Shown here in pieces: positions 34,634-42,611 of a stretch of DNA of 46,182 nucleotides. Where the stretch lies: positions 41,575-87,756 of the forward strand of contig HF989212.1 of the NCBI GenBank assembly GCA_000431275.1. The letters run 5' to 3'. The first letter of the stretch is position 1, and the number at the start of each line of letters is the position of its first letter. Under the pieces are notes generated by a model, which saw only the letters and a program-made list of their open reading frames with translations, was not told the origin of the DNA and ran no database searches. The position numbers were made by a program, and so were the translations under genes. Source of the DNA: Prevotella sp. CAG:755. Lineage in GTDB: Bacteria > Bacteroidota > Bacteroidia > Bacteroidales > Bacteroidaceae.

Positions 34634-35680
34634 ATGCTGACACCGTTACTTCCCAATAAAGAATTATTCACACTCCTTCAACTCATCAAAGAAGCGCGGC
34701 GCATCGTCGTCTGCGCCCACAGGAGTCCTGACGGCGACGCCTTGGGCTCATCGATCGGTTGGACCAGCTATCTGCGCGGACTAAAAAAAACGACAAACAT
34801 TGTCATGCCTAATGCATTTCCCGACTTCCTTCGTTCTACACCAGGTGCCGGGATGACCGTATTTTTTGACAAGCAGAACGAGCTGGCCCTCCACCTTATC
34901 CATGAGGCTGACCTCATTTTCTGCCTCGACTTCAACGCACTTTCCCGTCTCGAAGGAATGGGAGAAGATATCGCACGCGCCAAAGCTAAAAAAGTCATCA
35001 TCGATCACCACCTTGATCCTGACAATAGCTTCACATCGCTCACCATCTCGCATCCTGAGTGCAGTTCGACGAGTGAAATCATCTTCCGCCTCATCGAACA
35101 GTTAGGCGGTTTCGACACAATGACCCAGGATGCCGCAGCCGCCATCTATACCGGCATGATGACCGACACGGGCGGATTCACCTATAACTCGAACAACCCA
35201 GAGATATATACCATTATCAGCCTCCTGCTCACCAAAGGCATCGACAAAGACCAACTCTACCGCAACGTATTCAACAACTACACTGAAAGCCGGATCCGTC
35301 TCATGGGTTACGTACTTTTTGAGAAGTTACGCTTCCTCGCAGACGGCCGGGCCAGCCTCTTCACGCTGACACGCAGCGACTTAGAAAACTTTCATTACAT
35401 CCGTGGTGATGCTGAGGGATTTGTCAACCTCCCCCTCCAAGTCAAAGGCAATAAACTCAGCATCTCGCTTCGCGAGGATACTGAAACAGAACTCATCCGC
35501 GTCTCATTACGTTCAGTGGGCGACTTCCCCTGCAACAGGATGGCGGCTGAATTCTTCAATGGGGGCGGTCATGCCAACGCATCAGGAGGCCGCCTGCCTT
35601 GGCCCATGGAAAGCGCCATTGCCACGGTCGAAAAAGCCGTCGAAGCCTACCTTCCTCTGCTCAAAACGTCGACTACATAA
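34634..35680 (+). CDS. nrnA: DHH-family phosphoesterase, NrnA-type oligoribonuclease/pAp phosphatase
   Basis: A 348-aa protein. DHH motifs are in order: AHRSPDGDALGSSIG (about residues 28-42), FCLDFNALSRLEG (about 97), VIIDHHLDPDN (about 121-131) and YTGMMTDTGGFTYNS (about 172). The C-terminal DHHA1 domain carries NGGGHANASGGR near residue 310. NrnA-type enzymes degrade nanoRNAs (2-5 nt) and/or dephosphorylate pAp with manganese, in the cytoplasm. It is monocistronic with its own promoter. Assignment to NrnA rather than another DHH/DHHA1 subtype rests on length and motif spacing. Confidence 0.88.
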   Translation: MLTPLLPNKELFTLLQLIKEARRIVVCAHRSPDGDALGSSIGWTSYLRGLKKTTNIVMPNAFPDFLRSTPGAGMTVFFDKQNELALHLIHEADLIFCLDFNALSRLEGMGEDIARAKAKKVIIDHHLDPDNSFTSLTISHPECSSTSEIIFRLIEQLGGFDTMTQDAAAAIYTGMMTDTGGFTYNSNNPEIYTIISLLLTKGIDKDQLYRNVFNNYTESRIRLMGYVLFEKLRFLADGRASLFTLTRSDLENFHYIRGDAEGFVNLPLQVKGNKLSISLREDTETELIRVSLRSVGDFPCNRMAAEFFNGGGHANASGGRLPWPMESAIATVEKAVEAYLPLLKTSTT

Positions 35681-35776
35681 AGGTCTGTCTTATCGGCCGT
35701 CTCCCAACCCGACGACCTGTAAAAAACAGTTAAGCTACCGTTTTAACGGTCTGCCAAAGAAAAAAGCGCAAAAACC

Positions 35777-35807
35777 TTGGAATTTTCAGCACAATTACAT
35801 ATCTTTG
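35777..35807 (+). promoter_or_regulatory. Promoter of the ECF sigma factor gene (-33 TTG, 20 bp, TATCTTTG)
   Basis: TTG at 35777-35779 and TATCTTTG at 35800-35807, 20 bp apart. The start near 35814 gives a leader of about 60 nt. It fits the housekeeping consensus rather than an ECF-type autoregulated promoter. A palindrome-like ACCGTT-TT-AACGGT lies upstream at 35737-35750. Confidence 0.75.
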
Positions 35808-35875
35808 TCGCACATTAACCACAAAAATATAGAGCCTATCGAAAAACATTACGCTAACGACAAAAAAAAGCAGTA

Positions 35876-36457
35876 ATGGACAACTTGAAATCATTCGCCG
35901 ACGAGACGTTGGTGAAACTCTACGCAGAAGGAAACAACGAAGCATTCGATGTTATCCTCTCCCGTTATGAGAAAAGGCTCTATTCATATATCCTATATTT
36001 TGTCCGTAACAACGACGTTGCCGACGACCTCTTCCAAGAGACGTTCGTCAAGGCCATTGTAACCATCAAGCACGGTCGATACACCGAGACTGGCAAGTTC
36101 TCAGCCTGGCTCACCCGCATTGCGCACAACCTCATCGTTGACCAATTCCGCGACGAGAAGAATGAAAACACGGTCTCAAACGACGAAGTCACCACAGACC
36201 TTTTCAACAACACAAGCCTTGCCGAGGCTTGCGTCGAAACGCGACTCATCAGTGATGAGACACTGACCGACGTCAAAGGATTGATAAGCGAACTTCCCGA
36301 CGCTCAACGTGAAGTGCTCTACATGCGTTTCTATCGCGACATGAGCTTCAAAGAAATTGCCCAAGTCACCGGAGTCAGCATCAACACAGCCCTCGGCCGG
36401 ATGCGTTACGCCCTTTTGAACATGCGACGCATGGCCGGCGAGCGCCACTTGCTCTAA
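35876..36457 (+). CDS. ECF-type RNA polymerase sigma factor (sigma-70 family)
   Basis: A 193-aa sigma factor with only regions 2 and 4. Region 2 (about residues 25-95) includes YSYILYFVRNNDVADDLFQE, then TFVKAIVTIKHGRY and KFSAWLTRIAHNLIVDQFRD. Region 4 (about 135-185) includes LPDAQREVLYMRFYRDMSFK, then EIAQVTGVSINTALGRMRYA. A variable acidic linker joins them. There is no adjacent anti-sigma gene and no FecR-type gene, so activity control is not visible. It is followed by a 50-aa ORF and a terminator on the same strand. Its regulon is unknown; the distant SusC proteins lack STN domains, so a link to that operon is not supported. Confidence 0.95.
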   Translation: MDNLKSFADETLVKLYAEGNNEAFDVILSRYEKRLYSYILYFVRNNDVADDLFQETFVKAIVTIKHGRYTETGKFSAWLTRIAHNLIVDQFRDEKNENTVSNDEVTTDLFNNTSLAEACVETRLISDETLTDVKGLISELPDAQREVLYMRFYRDMSFKEIAQVTGVSINTALGRMRYALLNMRRMAGERHLL

Positions 36458-36582
36458 TCCACCATTGCATTGACGTCCGGAGACTGTGACAGTGTCAAAT
36501 TGTGCTTTTCCTCCCTCACATACAATAAAATAGTACGGCCAGCGTTCTTATAGGTGTAAGGTTTACCATTATCCATACGCCT

Positions 36583-36735
36583 ATGAACCATTCTACACCA
36601 CTCAGACAACACCCGAAAAAAGAGACGTTGGATTTTATCCGGGCGTTTGCCCGCTCCTATCAGCCGGAAAGAGATGAAGAAACGGCTGACGACGACGTAA
36701 CTGAGCCCATGTCGGCATTCCAAGCCTTCTGCTGA
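36583..36735 (+). CDS. Small 50-aa protein downstream of the ECF sigma factor
   Basis: Begins MNHSTPLRQHPKKETLDFIR, continues AFARSYQP with an acidic tail, and ends in AFQAFC at a TGA. The central KKETLDFIRAFARSY segment resembles short conserved ORFs that I recall following sigma factor genes in other Bacteroidales, which supports it as a real gene. It has no signal peptide or membrane segment. It lies 125 nt after the sigma factor stop, and its 3' end overlaps the terminator stem. An adaptor or anti-sigma-like role would be speculation. Confidence 0.6.
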   Translation: MNHSTPLRQHPKKETLDFIRAFARSYQPERDEETADDDVTEPMSAFQAFC

Positions 36736-36757
36736 CCTCGGGCTGGATGCCTTTTTT
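36714..36757 (+). terminator. Terminator after the ECF sigma factor / small ORF unit
   Basis: GGCAT-T-CCA-A-GCC pairs with GGCTGGATGCC (about 11 bp with two single-base bulges) and is followed by TTTTTT at 36752-36757. The stem includes the last codons of the 50-aa ORF. Confidence 0.75.
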
Positions 36758-36790
36758 CAATAAGCCGCACCCTTTTCGCACAAAAAGATG

Positions 36791-36798
36791 TAACTTTG
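36791..36798 (+). promoter_or_regulatory. Putative promoter (-7 box) of purT
   Basis: TAACTTTG matches TAnnTTTG; TTTTC about 14-18 nt upstream is a weak -33. The start near 36805 gives a leader of about 50 nt. No PurR-type operator could be recognised. Confidence 0.5.
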
Positions 36799-36856
36799 CC
36801 ACACGTGAACGCTGTTTTGCGTCCACCTGTTACCGATTTCAAAAACACGACGTGGA

Positions 36857-38023
36857 ATGAAAAAAATCATGTTACTGGGCTCAGGCGAACTGGGCAAGGA
36901 ATTTGTCATCGCGGCACAACGTCTTGGGCAATACGTCATCGCCTGCGACGCCTACGCCGGGGCGCCGGCCATGCAAGTGGCAGACGAGGCCGAAGTGTTC
37001 CCCATGCTTGACGGCGACGCCTTGGAGCGCGTAGTCGAGAAACACCGTCCCGACATCATCGTCCCCGAGATCGAAGCCATCCGCACGGAGCGCCTTTATG
37101 CGTTCGAACAGGAAGGCATACAAGTCGTACCGAGCGCAAGGGCTGTCAACTTCACCATGAACCGTAAGGCAATCCGCGACTTGGCAGCCAAAGAATTAGG
37201 GCTGAAAACTGCCAAGTATTTCTATGCTAAGACGTTCAACGAACTAAAAGAAGCAGCCGCTGAAATCGGCTACCCCTGCGTCGTAAAACCCCTCATGTCG
37301 TCCTCGGGCAAAGGACAGTCAGTCGTGAAAACGCCCGACGACCTCCAACACGCCTGGGAATACGGCATCGGAGGCAGCCGTGGAGACATCAAGGAACTCA
37401 TCATTGAGGAATTCATCCGCTTCGACAGCGAAATCACGCTGCTCACGGTGACACAAAAAAACGGTCCTACACTCTTCTGCCCGCCCATTGGCCATGTGCA
37501 GAAAGGCGGCGACTACCGCGAGAGCTTCCAGCCCGCCCACATCGCCCCCGAGCATCTACGCGAAGCCGAACGCATGGCCGACAAGGTGACGCGGGCCCTC
37601 ACGGGCGCCGGCATCTGGGGCGTGGAGTTCTTCCTCAGCCACGAAAACGGCGTCTACTTCTCTGAGCTATCGCCACGTCCTCATGACACCGGCATGGTGA
37701 CCCTCGCAGGAACGCAGAATCTTAACGAATTCGAACTCCACCTGCGTGCCGTGCTCGGCCTGCCCCTGCCGCCCGTACAGCAACTCCGCATCGGAGCCTC
37801 AGCCGTCATTCTCTCACCCATTGCGTCACAGGAACCGCCACGCTACCGCGGCTTGGAAAACGTGACTGCCGTGGCGAACGCAGACCTCCGCATCTTCGGT
37901 AAACCTACAACCCGCGTCAACCGCCGCATGGGTGTTGTGGTCTGCAACGGCCCGCTCGACGGCAACCTCGACACCTTGCGCGACGAGTGCAAAGCGCTTG
38001 CCGCCAAGGTTGAAGTTTACTAA
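36857..38023 (+). CDS. purT: Formate-dependent phosphoribosylglycinamide formyltransferase PurT
   Basis: A 388-aa ATP-grasp enzyme of purine synthesis that makes formyl-GAR from GAR, formate and ATP without folate. It has the N-terminal Rossmann-like domain ([37 protein letters not shown]), the ATP-grasp core with the glycine-rich loop [12 protein letters not shown] (about residue 153), [17 protein letters not shown], and the metal-binding segment [20 protein letters not shown] near residue 255. [20 protein letters not shown] and [10 protein letters not shown] also match PurT. The length is normal and the gene looks intact. It is monocistronic. Confidence 0.96.
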   Translation: MKKIMLLGSGELGKEFVIAAQRLGQYVIACDAYAGAPAMQVADEAEVFPMLDGDALERVVEKHRPDIIVPEIEAIRTERLYAFEQEGIQVVPSARAVNFTMNRKAIRDLAAKELGLKTAKYFYAKTFNELKEAAAEIGYPCVVKPLMSSSGKGQSVVKTPDDLQHAWEYGIGGSRGDIKELIIEEFIRFDSEITLLTVTQKNGPTLFCPPIGHVQKGGDYRESFQPAHIAPEHLREAERMADKVTRALTGAGIWGVEFFLSHENGVYFSELSPRPHDTGMVTLAGTQNLNEFELHLRAVLGLPLPPVQQLRIGASAVILSPIASQEPPRYRGLENVTAVANADLRIFGKPTTRVNRRMGVVVCNGPLDGNLDTLRDECKALAAKVEVY

Positions 38024-38039
38024 AACATTATCACCTACC

Positions 38040-38087
38040 AAATGGCGTCGGCCCGAGGAGCATTCGTTCCTCGGGCCGGCGCCATTT
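38040..38087. terminator. Bidirectional terminator between purT and the S9 peptidase gene
   Basis: A very long hairpin: outer stem AAATGGCG / CGCCATTT, one T-G wobble, inner stem CGGCCCGAGGA / TCCTCGGGCCG, loop GCATTCGT. That is about 20 bp in total. The A- and T-rich ends serve both strands, as expected between convergent genes. Confidence 0.9.
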
Positions 38088-38120
38088 CCACATCATTCGG
38101 CCAGCAAAATGTGCCAGGCG

Positions 38121-39968
38121 CTATAAATGTTTGGCAAAAAAACACTCCATGGCACGGTAGAAGTCAAAACGGTTCTCCTGATTGCTGAACCCATGACCTT
38201 CGTTGTCCTTGACCATATACTCCACTTCAATACCACGCTGACGCAAAGCCTCTACCATCTGGTCGCTCTCGGCCTTATTGACGCGAGGGTCATTGGCCCC
38301 CTGTGCGATGAGCAGGGGTGCCACAATACGGTCAGCATGATACACGGGCGAACAGGCCACCATCATGTCATGGTCAGTCTCGGGGTTTCCTACCATTTCG
38401 TGCATCATGTCGAGCATGGGCTTCCAATAAGGGGGCACGGTCTCCATGAACGTCAGCAGGTTCGAAACGCCGACATAATCCACAGCACAAGCGTAGAGGT
38501 CGGGAGTGAACGTGACGCCGGCCAAGGCCGCATAGCCGCCATAGCTGGCACCGTAGATGGCCACCCGTGCCGAATCAGCAATTCCCTGTTCCACAAGCCA
38601 CGCGACACCGTCGGTGATGTCGTCTTGCATCGCCCGCCCCCACTGCTTGAAGCCTGCTTCGTTGAAACGGCGGCCAAAGCCTGTTGAGGCGCGGAAGTTC
38701 ATCTGAAAGACAGCGTAGCCACGGTTTGCAAGAAACTGGCACTCAGCGTTATAGCCCCACGTGTCGCGCGTCCAAGGGCCGCCGTGGGGATGGACGACCA
38801 CCGGCAACTGGCGCGCTGCCTCCATCGTCAAGCCGGCGGGTAGAGTGAGATAAGCCTCAATGTGCAAACCGTCGCGAGTCGTATAACTGACGGGCAGCAT
38901 GGCGGCCATCTCTTCCTCGTCAAGCCATGGTGCCAGTTCGGCCACTCGTTCGAGACGGTCGGCGTCGACATCATAAAAATAATAATAGCCCCGTGTCCGG
39001 TCATTGGCCGCATAGATCAGACGCTTGTGCTCCGAGCGGTCCCAGTCGGCCGTGCCGAAATCATAGCCCGCCAGTCTCGGTGTCAGACGGGCGCGAATAG
39101 CCTCCTCCTCAGCGTCGAAGTAGTGACGGATGACTCCCTTGTGCGCCACGCAGCAGGCCGAAAGCAGTCGTCCGCGGCGTTCCGAATAGCTCAGGCTGCA
39201 CACGTCATAGTCCGGATGCTCATAGAGCACTTCCAGCTCACGGCACGTGGCCGGGTCCATCAACACCAAGGCCAACTTGTCGCGCCCTAGGTTTGTCAGG
39301 GCATAGACCAAACGGTTGTCGGGAGTAAACTCGACGAAATGGACCGTCTCGCGGAAATTCGTGGTCAGCACCACTCGGAAAGGTTCCTCCTCCCGTTCCC
39401 GATAGAGTAACTGCGTGTTCACGCCATCGACAATGGCAGTAGCCGCACGCAGACGGCCTTCGTGGTCGGTCATCCACCCCTGCACGTTGCCCGGGTTCTC
39501 AGCCAGCAGGGTCAGTTCGCCTGTCGTGAGATCGAGCCGGTAAGGGTCGAACACCTCCGGATTGCGGCGGTTCAGTCCGACGATCACCTCGTCATCCACA
39601 TGTTCGAGCGAATCGATGAGCTGCGTCCGGACACCTTCAAAGTCAGTGTAGGCGCGGGCGTCCGTACCGTCGAGGTTCACGCCGAAGAGTTTGTAATTCT
39701 CGTCGCCCGCAGTGTCTTTCATATAGAGGATACGCCGCGGCCCGGCCCATAGTGACCCCGCCAGCGAACGTTCCGTCTCAGCCGTGATGCGGCGCGCGTC
39801 GGCCTCGCCGATGCGTTGTACAAAAAGGTTCTGCCTGTCGTGCCACGGGGCGAAGAACGAGAAATACTGCCCGTCGGGAGAGAGCTGGTAACCCGTCCGT
39901 TCAGAATTACGGAAGAAGTCTTCCATCGGTATGCGGCGCCTCCGGGGAGCCTGTGATGATGTGTCCAT
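38121..39968 (-). CDS. S9-family serine peptidase (prolyl oligopeptidase / acylaminoacyl-peptidase type)
   Basis: A 615-aa protein (MDTSSQAPRRRRIPMEDFFR). The first ~350 residues form the beta-propeller of S9 peptidases (YQLSPDGQYFSFFAPWHDRQ is a typical first blade). The C-terminal alpha/beta-hydrolase domain has the triad S475 in GASYGGYAALAG, D560 in GANDPRVN and H592 in NEGHGFSN, with the oxyanion segment HPHGGPWTRDTWGYN. There is no signal peptide from this start, so it is probably cytoplasmic and acts on short peptides. The frame extends 37 codons upstream without a credible start context; a weak promoter-like CAAAGTAA (minus-strand TTACTTTG) at 40017-40024 lies within that extension. 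Confidence 0.92.
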   Translation of the reverse strand: MDTSSQAPRRRRIPMEDFFRNSERTGYQLSPDGQYFSFFAPWHDRQNLFVQRIGEADARRITAETERSLAGSLWAGPRRILYMKDTAGDENYKLFGVNLDGTDARAYTDFEGVRTQLIDSLEHVDDEVIVGLNRRNPEVFDPYRLDLTTGELTLLAENPGNVQGWMTDHEGRLRAATAIVDGVNTQLLYREREEEPFRVVLTTNFRETVHFVEFTPDNRLVYALTNLGRDKLALVLMDPATCRELEVLYEHPDYDVCSLSYSERRGRLLSACCVAHKGVIRHYFDAEEEAIRARLTPRLAGYDFGTADWDRSEHKRLIYAANDRTRGYYYFYDVDADRLERVAELAPWLDEEEMAAMLPVSYTTRDGLHIEAYLTLPAGLTMEAARQLPVVVHPHGGPWTRDTWGYNAECQFLANRGYAVFQMNFRASTGFGRRFNEAGFKQWGRAMQDDITDGVAWLVEQGIADSARVAIYGASYGGYAALAGVTFTPDLYACAVDYVGVSNLLTFMETVPPYWKPMLDMMHEMVGNPETDHDMMVACSPVYHADRIVAPLLIAQGANDPRVNKAESDQMVEALRQRGIEVEYMVKDNEGHGFSNQENRFDFYRAMECFFAKHL

Positions 39969-40318
39969 AAAATCGTGTGTGGTTCTGATTAGTCCAGACA
40001 AAATCTGCCGGACATGCAAAGTAAGCAAAAAATCACCATACAGCCAAACCGGCTGCCCACCAAACCGCCACAGTATCACGGAGTGAACCCGGAGAAGAAA
40101 TTAAGCATTATAGAATTGGCTACATCGGCAAAAGAAGTTACCTTTACACCAAGAAAACTAAAACCACGACATGAGATATAAAAATCACGACGCGATTTAT
40201 ACAATTCATAGCGTAACATATAAAAGTCACGTCGTGATTTTGACATATCGACAGCCGGAGGATATTCTGTCAGCCGATGGCTGTGACTTGTTTCACCGTC
40301 TCTCTAAAAATCCACACC
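39969..40318. other. Intergenic region with three copies of an 11-bp motif upstream of the HU-HIG gene
   Basis: It contains AAAACCACGAC at 40160-40170, AAAATCACGAC at 40181-40191 (exactly 21 bp later) and the inverted copy GTCGTGATTTT at 40231-40241. Each copy is followed within ~10 nt by an AT-rich ATATA/TTTATA stretch. Copies two and three extend to a fuller imperfect inverted repeat (AAAATCACGACGCGATTTATA and its partner). No other gene-like feature is visible. Confidence 0.7.
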
Positions 40319-40966
40319 ATGTCAGCACGTTACACAATGCAAGAGATGAGCGACCTCAACCATGATGGCGAAACGTTGCTCTACCCGCGTATGGTCATCA
40401 CGGACTGCTGTCCGACAGCAGAACTGGCAGAACGCATTGCCGCCAACTCCACTTTCAGTCCTGGTGAAGCCGCCGGCCTCATCCGCCAGCTGGCTGACGA
40501 GATGGCCGCCGTCATGGCCTCAGGGCGCAGTGTCCGCCTCGACGGCATCGGCACGTTCACACCCACTCTCGCCCTCGAACATGACAAGAAGCGAGAGACG
40601 CCCGATGGCAGCGGCTCGCGCCGCAACGCCACGAGCATCCGCGTGGGCGGAGTAGGCTTCCGCGTGAACCGCCGCCTCGTCAGCGAAACGGACCGCCTGT
40701 GCCATCTGGAACGGGCAGCCAGCAATTTCGTCCGTCAGCGTTCGCCCTACACGCCCGAAGAACGTCTCAACCGGGCTCTCTCCTACTTGGCGGACCACCC
40801 GTGGCTCACGGTGGCCGACTACGCTCAACTCTGCCGGTTGAGTCGCACGACCGCCGGCCGCGAGCTGCGTCGCTGGCTTGCCGACCCCTCTTCTGGCCTC
40901 ACCGCCAAAGGCAGCGGTTCGCACCGCGTCTACGTCCGCCGCCCCGCCAAAGCCGACGGACAATGA
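40319..40966 (+). CDS. HU-HIG-type DNA-binding protein with C-terminal winged-helix-like extension
   Basis: A 215-aa protein. Residues 1 to ~125 follow the Bacteroidales HU-like 'HU-HIG' pattern: MSARYTMQEMSDLNHDGETL, LYPRMVITDCCPTAELAERI, FSPGEAAGLIRQLADEMAAV and SVRLDGIGTFTPTLAL. The C-terminal ~75 residues (YTPEERLNRALSYLADHPWL, TVADYAQLCRLSRTTAGREL) look like a helix-turn-helix/winged-helix unit, an addition to the usual HU-HIG length (about 125-160 aa). The first in-frame ATG lies 42 nt upstream (40277), but MSARYTMQ matches the family start. It probably shapes or regulates DNA and could bind the three motifs upstream of itself. It is GC-rich, like its core neighbours. Confidence 0.82.
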   Translation: MSARYTMQEMSDLNHDGETLLYPRMVITDCCPTAELAERIAANSTFSPGEAAGLIRQLADEMAAVMASGRSVRLDGIGTFTPTLALEHDKKRETPDGSGSRRNATSIRVGGVGFRVNRRLVSETDRLCHLERAASNFVRQRSPYTPEERLNRALSYLADHPWLTVADYAQLCRLSRTTAGRELRRWLADPSSGLTAKGSGSHRVYVRRPAKADGQ

Positions 40967-41168
40967 GCCAATTCCCGACCAAGCGCGCGAACCAGGCACT
41001 GTCAGGCACAGGAGCAACATGAACGTCACCCAACGGCGGGACAACACAACCGCCATAGCCTCCCGCAAACGGACAGGACACGACGGATGTACGGGCGCAT
41101 TGGCATCATCCGCTATATGGCCCTGCGAACGACACGTTTTCCCTGCGAGCGACCCCGGCACGCACTCC
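40967..41168. other. Spacer between convergent HU-HIG and hydrolase genes
   Basis: GC-rich sequence with no convincing gene. The frame open at 40878-41312 mostly overlaps the HU-HIG gene and the terminator, so it is treated as a shadow. Confidence 0.5.
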
Positions 41169-41216
41169 ATAAAAGAGCCCCGCTGTCGGCGCGCACCGGC
41201 ACGCCGACAGCGGAGC
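41169..41216 (-). terminator. Terminator of the alpha/beta hydrolase gene
   Basis: A perfect 12-bp stem, CCGCTGTCGGCG (41180-41191) with CGCCGACAGCGG (41202-41213), extends by GC/GC after one mismatch. On the minus strand it is followed by CTCTTTTAT. It begins 30 nt after the hydrolase stop codon. Confidence 0.85.
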
Positions 41217-41245
41217 ATCGGTCAAGAGATGCAGACGGACGCAGC

Positions 41246-42313
41246 CTATTTCAGATATGTCCGAAAAAACTGTTCAATCTTGTCGAAAGGGATTTTCTCC
41301 CGATTGTCATAGAGGTCGCAATGACTGGCGCCGGGCACAATGAGCAGTTCCTTGTTCTCGCCCCGCAGCTTTCGGAAAGCATCCTCACCCATGTAGCGGG
41401 AGTGGGCCTTCTCGCCGTGGACGATGAGCACGGCCGAGCGTATCTCGTCGGCGTAGGCCAGCAAGGGCGTGTTGAGGAAGGAGAGCGACGACGTGACGTT
41501 CCACCCACCGTTCGAGTTGAGCGAGCGGGCGTGGTAGCCGCGCGGCGTCTTATAATAGGCATAGTAGTCCTTCACAAACTGTGGAGCGTCAGCCGGCAGG
41601 GGATCGACGACGCCGCCTGCCAAGGCATAGGTGCCGCTGCGGTAGTCGGCCGTGCGCTGGTCATTAAGACGCTGGCGGAGTTCATAGCGGCCGTCAGCCT
41701 CCATTTGGTCGAAATAACCGTGTGCCGTGACGCGGCTGAGATCGTACATCGTCGAGGCGACAGTGGCCTTGATGCGCGTGTCAACAGCTGCTGCGTTTAG
41801 AGCCAGGCCGCCCCAACCGCAGATGCCAAGGATACCGACGCGCGCAGAGTCGACGCGGTCGTTCGTCACCAGGAAATCGACAGCCGCCTGAAAGTCTTCG
41901 GTGTTGATGTCGGGCGAAGCGACGTAACGCGGCTTACCACCGCTCTCGCCCGTGAACGACGGGTCGAAAGCCACGGTCAGAAAGCCACGCTCGGCAAGTT
42001 CTTGGGCGTAGAGGCCTGAGGCCTGCTCCTTGACAGCGCCGAACGGGCCGCTGATGGCGATAGCCGGAAGCTTGCCTCCGGCATCTTTAGGCACATACAT
42101 GTCAGCCGCAAGTGTTACGCCGTAACGGTTGACGAAAGTCACCTTCGAATGATTCACTTTGTCACTCTTCGGGAACGTTTTGTCCCATTCCTGAGTCAAT
42201 TCGAGTTTTTCCATTATCTTTACGTTTGAGGTTTGTTTCACAGTGTCAGTCTGCGCAACGGCGGTGAGCGAAAGGCTACACAGCATGACCAATTGGATGA
42301 GTGTTAGTTCCAT
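41246..42313 (-). CDS. Secreted alpha/beta hydrolase (YcjY / dienelactone-hydrolase-like) with cysteine nucleophile position
   Basis: A 355-aa protein. It begins MELTLIQLVMLCSLSLTAVA with a signal peptide cleaved near VAQ, so it is probably periplasmic. The oxyanion region is SGPFGAVKEQASGLYAQELA. The nucleophile elbow reads GILGICGWGG, with cysteine (about C165) where serine is usual. This fits YcjY-type hydrolases, where GIC-x-GG is common. The histidine is probably H331 in GASHCDLYD, and the acid may be in LIVHGEKAHSRYMGED. The substrate is unknown. I use the ATG at 42311-42313, since 13 codons upstream of it overlap the promoter. It is monocistronic. Confidence 0.87.
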   Translation of the reverse strand: MELTLIQLVMLCSLSLTAVAQTDTVKQTSNVKIMEKLELTQEWDKTFPKSDKVNHSKVTFVNRYGVTLAADMYVPKDAGGKLPAIAISGPFGAVKEQASGLYAQELAERGFLTVAFDPSFTGESGGKPRYVASPDINTEDFQAAVDFLVTNDRVDSARVGILGICGWGGLALNAAAVDTRIKATVASTMYDLSRVTAHGYFDQMEADGRYELRQRLNDQRTADYRSGTYALAGGVVDPLPADAPQFVKDYYAYYKTPRGYHARSLNSNGGWNVTSSLSFLNTPLLAYADEIRSAVLIVHGEKAHSRYMGEDAFRKLRGENKELLIVPGASHCDLYDNREKIPFDKIEQFFRTYLK

Positions 42314-42337
42314 ATTCTCTTTTGTTGTTCCACGATG

Positions 42338-42345
42338 CAAAATTA
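42338..42345 (-). promoter_or_regulatory. Putative promoter (-7 box) of the alpha/beta hydrolase gene
   Basis: The minus strand reads TAATTTTG, matching TAnnTTTG. The inferred start near 42331 leaves a leader of about 18 nt before the ATG. The -33 element is unclear. Confidence 0.55.
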
Positions 42346-42550
42346 CGGCCAAACGAATATCGCGACACTACCCCGGCAACGGATTCAAAGCATGAAACTA
42401 ACCTATATTACAGAAACAGTCTGTGTTCTGGCCGGACACTTTGCCTCTGAGATATTTACGCAACTGTGGAACTGACCAGAAAGCGGCTGTTCCACTTGCT
42501 CCGGTGCCCGCTTTTGCTATGTTTTTTGCACGAATATAGGAAGCGACTTG

Positions 42551-42590
42551 GCAGAGACAAGAAGAATGCGTGCATTCTTCTTGTCTCTGC
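42551..42590. repeat. 19-bp perfect inverted repeat with 2-bp spacer
   Basis: GCAGAGACAAGAAGAATGC (42551-42569), spacer GT, and its exact reverse complement (42572-42590). The right arm includes the TTG -33 element of the promoter at 42581-42611. It lies upstream of the inferred start, so it acts as DNA (operator, cruciform or recombination site) rather than as a hairpin in that transcript. It is close to where composition shifts to the AT-rich element. Confidence 0.9.
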
Positions 42591-42611
42591 GCGCGCCTTT
42601 CGCTATATTTG
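42581..42611 (+). promoter_or_regulatory. Promoter with consensus spacing (-33 TTG, 20 bp, TATATTTG)
   Basis: TTG at 42581-42583 and TATATTTG at 42604-42611 with a 20-bp spacer. The start would be near 42617. The sequence TTCTTGTCTCTGCGC around -33 resembles the nrnA promoter. No recognised gene follows on this strand, only a 36-aa frame and a hairpin. Confidence 0.7.

Noticed and set aside
35876..36735. Link between the ECF sigma factor and the SusCD operon
   Set aside because: The loci are more than 13 kb apart, there is no anti-sigma gene, and neither SusC has an STN domain.
40160..40241. CRISPR-like repeats
   Set aside because: Only three short copies, one inverted, without spacers of constant size and without cas genes.
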